A stretch of DNA of 26,250 nt, from positions 1 through 26,250 of the forward strand of contig DATBFX010000078.1 in the NCBI GenBank assembly GCA_036558305.1. Direction: 5' to 3'. The notes under the pieces were generated by a model. It saw nothing but the letters and a program-made list of their open reading frames with translations. It did no database searches and had not been told where the DNA came from. Below are positions 23,330 to 26,250 of this stretch, piece by piece (position 1 is the first letter of the stretch; the number at the start of each line of letters is the position of its first letter). A program made the translations under genes and the position numbers. Source of the stretch: DATBFX01 sp036558305 (lineage in GTDB: Bacteria; Chloroflexota; Chloroflexia; Thermomicrobiales; UBA6265).

Positions 23330-23616
23330 GCAGCACTCACCGTGCCGTCTCCCCAATGGACGGCCTTGGCAGCCGTCGGCGCCCAACGACGTGACCCTTG
23401 CCGTGGTCCGTAAACACCGGCGGGGCGCGTCACTCGGATCTGGACCGGCTCGGGAGCGCCGCGGCTCCGCGTCAGGCACGTCTGCCGCGAGGCCGGCAGC
23501 GCATGCCGGTCCGCGTGCTGAGCCCTCGTCTATACTTAGGGAAACCGCGCATGGTTCGGCTTTCGCGGCTGCGGTGAAACTGGAAACTGCCTCCGTTCCC
23601 TGGAGGGTGATGCGAT
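23330..23616. other. Intergenic region before the rubredoxin flavoprotein
   Basis: It contains a weak hairpin (GACGGC 23359-23364 with GCCGTC 23372-23377) that may end the exported-protein transcript, and copy 2 of the repeated element at 23524-23549. No gene is seen. Confidence 0.5.
23524..23549 (+). promoter_or_regulatory. Repeated promoter/leader element, copy 2
   Basis: Contains TATACTTAGGGAAACCGCG (23531-23549), preceded by CCTCGTC. It is 24/26 identical to the copy at 15019-15044, and TCGGCT follows after 6 bases (23556-23561). TATACT is a good -10 box, and the flavoprotein starts 67 bases after the element. A shared promoter whose first transcribed bases are also conserved is the simplest reading. 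Confidence 0.6.
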
Positions 23617-25710
23617 ATGTTCCGATGCAAAGTCTGCGGCTGGATCCACGAGGGCGTGGCGCCGCCCAACGAGTGCCCGTCCTGCGGGGCGCCGGCCGAT
23701 CGCTTCCGCCCGATGGACCGGGCCGAGGTCGGGGTCGCGACCCGTGGGTTGGCGAACTACGGGATCGTCGGTCAGGGGTTGGACGTCGACGTCGAGGACA
23801 CGCGGCGGCTGCGGTTGCTGGCGTTCATCGACGCCTCGTTCTTCTCACCGTACATGGAACGCTCCGGCAAGCGCTATCCGATCTACTCGGGCGATGCCCA
23901 ATGGTTCTCCGACAACATTCCCTGCATGACGGCCTGCCCGTCGCACACCGACATCTCGCGCTACATCGCCCTGATCGCCGACGGGCGTTACGCCGATTCG
24001 TTCGAGTTGAACCGGGAGCACAACGTCTTCCCCGGCTGTCTGGGGCGGATGTGCGCGCGGCCGTGCGAAGACGCCTGCCGGCGGAAAGAGGTCGACGCGC
24101 CGATCGGCATCTGCTACCTGAAGCGGGTGGCGGCCGACTACCGGGGCGAGACGCGGCGGGAGAGTCCGCCGCCGCCGAACGGGTTGACCGCGGCGATCGT
24201 CGGGGCCGGCGTCAACGGGTTGACCGTGGCGCGGCAGCTCGCGCGCAAGGGCTACAAGGTCACCATCTTCGAGCGGTACCCGGTGCCGGGCGGGGTGATG
24301 TGGGCCGGGGTGCCGGAGTGGCGCCTGCCGCGCGACGTGATCATGGAAGAGGTCGAGTTGATCACCGACCTCGGCATCCAAATCCGCTACAACACCGCGG
24401 TCGGCAAGGACGTCGCCTTCAAGGATCTGGTCGAGAACTACGACGCGGTCGTGATCTCGGCCGGGTGCCAGATTGCGCAGACGCTCGGGGTGCCGGGCGA
24501 GGAACTGGATGGCGTCGTTTCCGGGTTGCAGTTCCTGGAGGACGTCAACCTCGGCGAGAAGGACGTCTGGGTCGGCGATCAGGTCGTCACGGTCGGCGGT
24601 GGGTTTACGTCGATGGACTGCGTCCGCAGCGTGCTGCGGATGGGGGCGACGCGGTCGGTGATGACCTACCGGCGGAGTATCCAGGAGATCCCGGTCGACG
24701 AGCTGGAGTTGGAAGAGGCCGAGATCGAGGGCGTCGAGATCATGTACATGGTCGCGCCGACCCGCGTCATCGGCGACGATCAGGGCAAGGTGATCGGGCT
24801 CGAACTGATCCGCAACGAACTCGGCAAACCGGACAACAAGGGCCGGCGGCGGCCGGAACCGATCAAGGGCTCCGAGTTCGTCGTCCCCTGCGACATGATT
24901 CTGGTGGCGATCGGGCAGCGGCAAGACAACTCGTTCCTGGGGGACATGCTGCCGAACCGGGACCGGCGCGGGGTGCCGTTCCTCGACCAGAACCTGCGGA
25001 CGGAGTTGCCGAACGTCTGGGCGGCCGGCGACTACGTGATCAACCCGACGAACTTCATCTCCTCGATCGGCGAGGGGAAACGGGTGGCGCTGGCGGTCGA
25101 CACCCAACTGCGTGGTGTCCAGCCGATCGTCAAGGACATGGAGATCACCCGCGTCCCGACCGAATACGTGGCGACCCCGAATCCGCTGGTGGCGGAGGGG
25201 ATCGCCGAGTGGAGTCTGACGGCGATGAGTCGCCGCCTCGTCTGGGGCGACGACTACGCGGGGGTCGGGCGGCAGGTGATGCCGTCGTTGCCGGTGCCGG
25301 TGCGCGGGATCGGGACGCACGACACGACGCTTGAGGTCGAGGTCGGGCACACCAAACCGATCGGGTTCGAAGAGGCGAAGCGCTGCTTACAGTGCCAGCT
25401 CAACATCTTCATCGACGGCAACCGCTGCATCCTCTGCAACGGCTGCGTCGATGCCTGCCCGCACCGCTGCATCGAGATGATCTCGCCGGACCGCATCTAC
25501 TCGATCGACAACGATGTTGAGTTGGCGGAGATGGCGCGAGCGGAGCTCGGCCCGTATGCCGCGGCGATGGTGATCGACGAGAGATCGTGCATCCGCTGCG
25601 GCATCTGCGTCGACTGGTGCCCGACCGAGTGCCTGACGATGGACCACTTCCGGCTAACGCCGCCGGACGCGCGGGAGAGCGTGGACCTGGCGATCGTGGC
25701 GGACGGGTAA
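23617..25710 (+). CDS. Rubredoxin-GltD-like flavoprotein-ferredoxin fusion oxidoreductase
   Basis: 697 residues. The ATG at 23617 has TGGAGGG about 9 bases upstream. Four parts are visible. (1) A rubrerythrin-type rubredoxin, residues 1-35: C4-x-x-C7 and C20-x-x-C23. (2) A GltD-type N-terminal Fe-S helical domain, about 95-170, with Cys at 103, 107, 141, 146, 150, 154 and 166. (3) An FAD/NAD(P) oxidoreductase: FAD motif G196-A-G198-V-N-G201 in AAIVGAGVNGLTVARQL; second nucleotide site VGGGFTSMD at 326-334; final FAD contact NVWAAGDYV near 466. (4) A C-terminal two-[4Fe-4S] ferredoxin with C604/607/610/614-P and C658/661/664/668-P, plus an extra C590-x-x-C593. This predicts electron transfer between NAD(P)H and a ferredoxin-like partner in the cytosol. 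The physiological partner, possibly a 2-oxoacid:ferredoxin enzyme, is not in the window. It stands alone. Confidence 0.93.
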   Translation: MFRCKVCGWIHEGVAPPNECPSCGAPADRFRPMDRAEVGVATRGLANYGIVGQGLDVDVEDTRRLRLLAFIDASFFSPYMERSGKRYPIYSGDAQWFSDNIPCMTACPSHTDISRYIALIADGRYADSFELNREHNVFPGCLGRMCARPCEDACRRKEVDAPIGICYLKRVAADYRGETRRESPPPPNGLTAAIVGAGVNGLTVARQLARKGYKVTIFERYPVPGGVMWAGVPEWRLPRDVIMEEVELITDLGIQIRYNTAVGKDVAFKDLVENYDAVVISAGCQIAQTLGVPGEELDGVVSGLQFLEDVNLGEKDVWVGDQVVTVGGGFTSMDCVRSVLRMGATRSVMTYRRSIQEIPVDELELEEAEIEGVEIMYMVAPTRVIGDDQGKVIGLELIRNELGKPDNKGRRRPEPIKGSEFVVPCDMILVAIGQRQDNSFLGDMLPNRDRRGVPFLDQNLRTELPNVWAAGDYVINPTNFISSIGEGKRVALAVDTQLRGVQPIVKDMEITRVPTEYVATPNPLVAEGIAEWSLTAMSRRLVWGDDYAGVGRQVMPSLPVPVRGIGTHDTTLEVEVGHTKPIGFEEAKRCLQCQLNIFIDGNRCILCNGCVDACPHRCIEMISPDRIYSIDNDVELAEMARAELGPYAAAMVIDERSCIRCGICVDWCPTECLTMDHFRLTPPDARESVDLAIVADG

Positions 25711-25871
25711 GGCGGAGCGACGAGCTTCGGGCTTCGAGTGGGCCCGCATCCCAACCGCCACCGCACCCAGAGGGTTCACCCAGAGGGTTCACCCAGAGGG
25801 TTCCCGGTTCCCCGCCCGACCGCGGGAGAGGGGCCGTTCGTCTCGTCGGATTATGCGCCTCGCCACGCGAT
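25711..25871. other. Short intergenic region with tandem repeat, between convergent genes
   Basis: 161 bases between the flavoprotein and the convergent toxin gene. It contains a weak hairpin (CGGGC 25728-25732 with GCCCG 25742-25746) and the three 13-bp repeats listed next. No gene. Confidence 0.5.
25765..25803. repeat. Three perfect tandem copies of a 13-bp unit
   Basis: ACCCAGAGGGTTC occurs at 25765-25777, 25778-25790 and 25791-25803 without a mismatch. Perfect identity in a non-coding gap points to recent expansion, so the copy number may vary among strains. Confidence 0.85.
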
Positions 25872-26129
25872 TCAACGGCGGTAGGCGCGGCCCCTCGGCA
25901 GAACCCGGAGGACGGTCACGGTCTGCTGGTCGAAATCGTGGGTGAAGCGAACGCGCCAATCCCCTACCCGCAACCTCCATTCGCGCTCTGGACCTTCGAG
26001 GCGCCTGACGTCGCCCTGTCCGGTTGCCGCAAGCCGTTCCACGGCTCTGAGGATGCGGTCACGTGTTTTCACGTCCAGGTTCTTCAAATCGTCAACGCTG
26101 CGCTCGGTCCAGACCAAGCGTGTATTCAT
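25872..26129 (-). CDS. RelE/ParE-superfamily toxin
   Basis: 85 residues, the normal size for the family. The ATG at 26129 overlaps the antitoxin stop (ATGA), which explains the lack of a ribosome binding site. The sequence shows the RelE fold: a first strand TRLVWTERSVDDLKNL, two helices (VKTRDRILRAVERLAATG), then the beta-sheet run EWRLRVGDWRVRFTHD and the closing VTVLRVLPRGRAYRR. The basic residues in the last strands (R-x-R-V-G-D-W-R and R-G-R-A-Y-R) are where RelE-type toxins place their mRNA-cleaving residues. Known: such toxins cleave mRNA at the ribosome or, in ParE, inhibit gyrase. The sequence favours RelE. It is held inactive by the antitoxin encoded just upstream. Confidence 0.9.
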   Translation of the reverse strand: MNTRLVWTERSVDDLKNLDVKTRDRILRAVERLAATGQGDVRRLEGPEREWRLRVGDWRVRFTHDFDQQTVTVLRVLPRGRAYRR

Positions 26130-26250
26130 CCAGGTTTCGCCGGGCTCGTCAGTTGACGGAGCACCTCACCGTGCGAAACGAGCTTGCCTTGCCGGACATC
26201 CAGGTACGCCTGCTCAACCGCCTCTGCTTCGTCGTCCGACTCCGCCTCGT
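26126..26250 (-). CDS. Antitoxin C-terminus (partial, runs off the window)
   Basis: On the minus strand the frame that ends with TGA at 26126-26128 is open to the window edge and encodes about 41 residues: acidic EAESDDEAEAVEQAYLDVRQ, then GKLVSHGEVLRQLTSPAKPG. The stop overlaps the toxin ATG by two bases (ATGA). A short acidic helix followed by 'GKLVSHGEVLRQL' is typical of the toxin-wrapping tail of Phd/RelB-type antitoxins. The DNA-binding N-terminal part and the operon promoter lie beyond 26250. Confidence 0.82.
   Translation of the reverse strand, partial: EAESDDEAEAVEQAYLDVRQGKLVSHGEVLRQLTSPAKPG

Overview
This window is GC-rich, densely coded bacterial chromosome with no rRNA, tRNA, insertion sequence or CRISPR array that I can recognise. 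The gene content suggests a member of the Chloroflexota, most likely Thermomicrobia-like. The supporting genes are a giant BTAD-STAND-TPR-LuxR regulator, an HD-GYP protein with a LuxR tail, a LuxAB-like F420-type oxidoreductase, a small 'ADP-ribosylation/crystallin J1'-annotated protein, a GltD-like flavoprotein fused to rubredoxin and ferredoxin, and secreted proteins with simple signal peptides and no outer-membrane machinery. This placement is inference from family content, not from a marker gene.

Layout. 1-2489 (+): a 5'-truncated unknown gene, a small possibly frameshifted gene overlapping its stop, and a 487-residue protein with a DUF4062/TIR-like N-terminal domain. 2581-4167 (-): HD-GYP/LuxR protein, divergent from a gluzincin-type metallopeptidase (4522-6462, +), which is followed at once by a metallo-beta-lactamase-fold hydrolase (6518-7984, +) and a 42-codon ORF. 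8132-9055 (-): LLM-class oxidoreductase. 9328-11238 (+): TerC membrane protein and a 2-hydroxyacid (glyoxylate/D-glycerate) dehydrogenase, separated by a strong terminator hairpin from a convergent secreted SIMPL protein (11286-12143, -). 12624-13295 (-): a helical protein built from three 51-residue super-repeats. 13456-14906 (-): a secreted HExxH peptidase translationally coupled to a small crystallin-J1-like protein. 15259-18819 (+): the large STAND regulator. 19381-23329 (+): four exported proteins. 23617-25710 (+): the rubredoxin/GltD/ferredoxin flavoprotein. 25872-26250 (-): a RelE/ParE-type toxin with the tail of its antitoxin running off the window.

The most interesting block is 19381-23329. 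Three of its four exported proteins share a domain that I do not recognise. It has a conserved W-[TD]-G motif and a C-terminal D-x-x-G-x-F-x-[AS]-T motif, with two cysteine pairs whose joint loss in the third protein suggests their disulfide pairing. The fourth protein resembles the Ig/fn3-like partners found in Gram-positive WxL clusters. This looks like a surface or extracellular assembly system, possibly under control of the STAND/LuxR regulator just upstream.

A second notable signal is a 26-bp element (24/26 identical) upstream of two unrelated plus-strand genes, at 15019 and 23524. It looks like a shared promoter or leader element.
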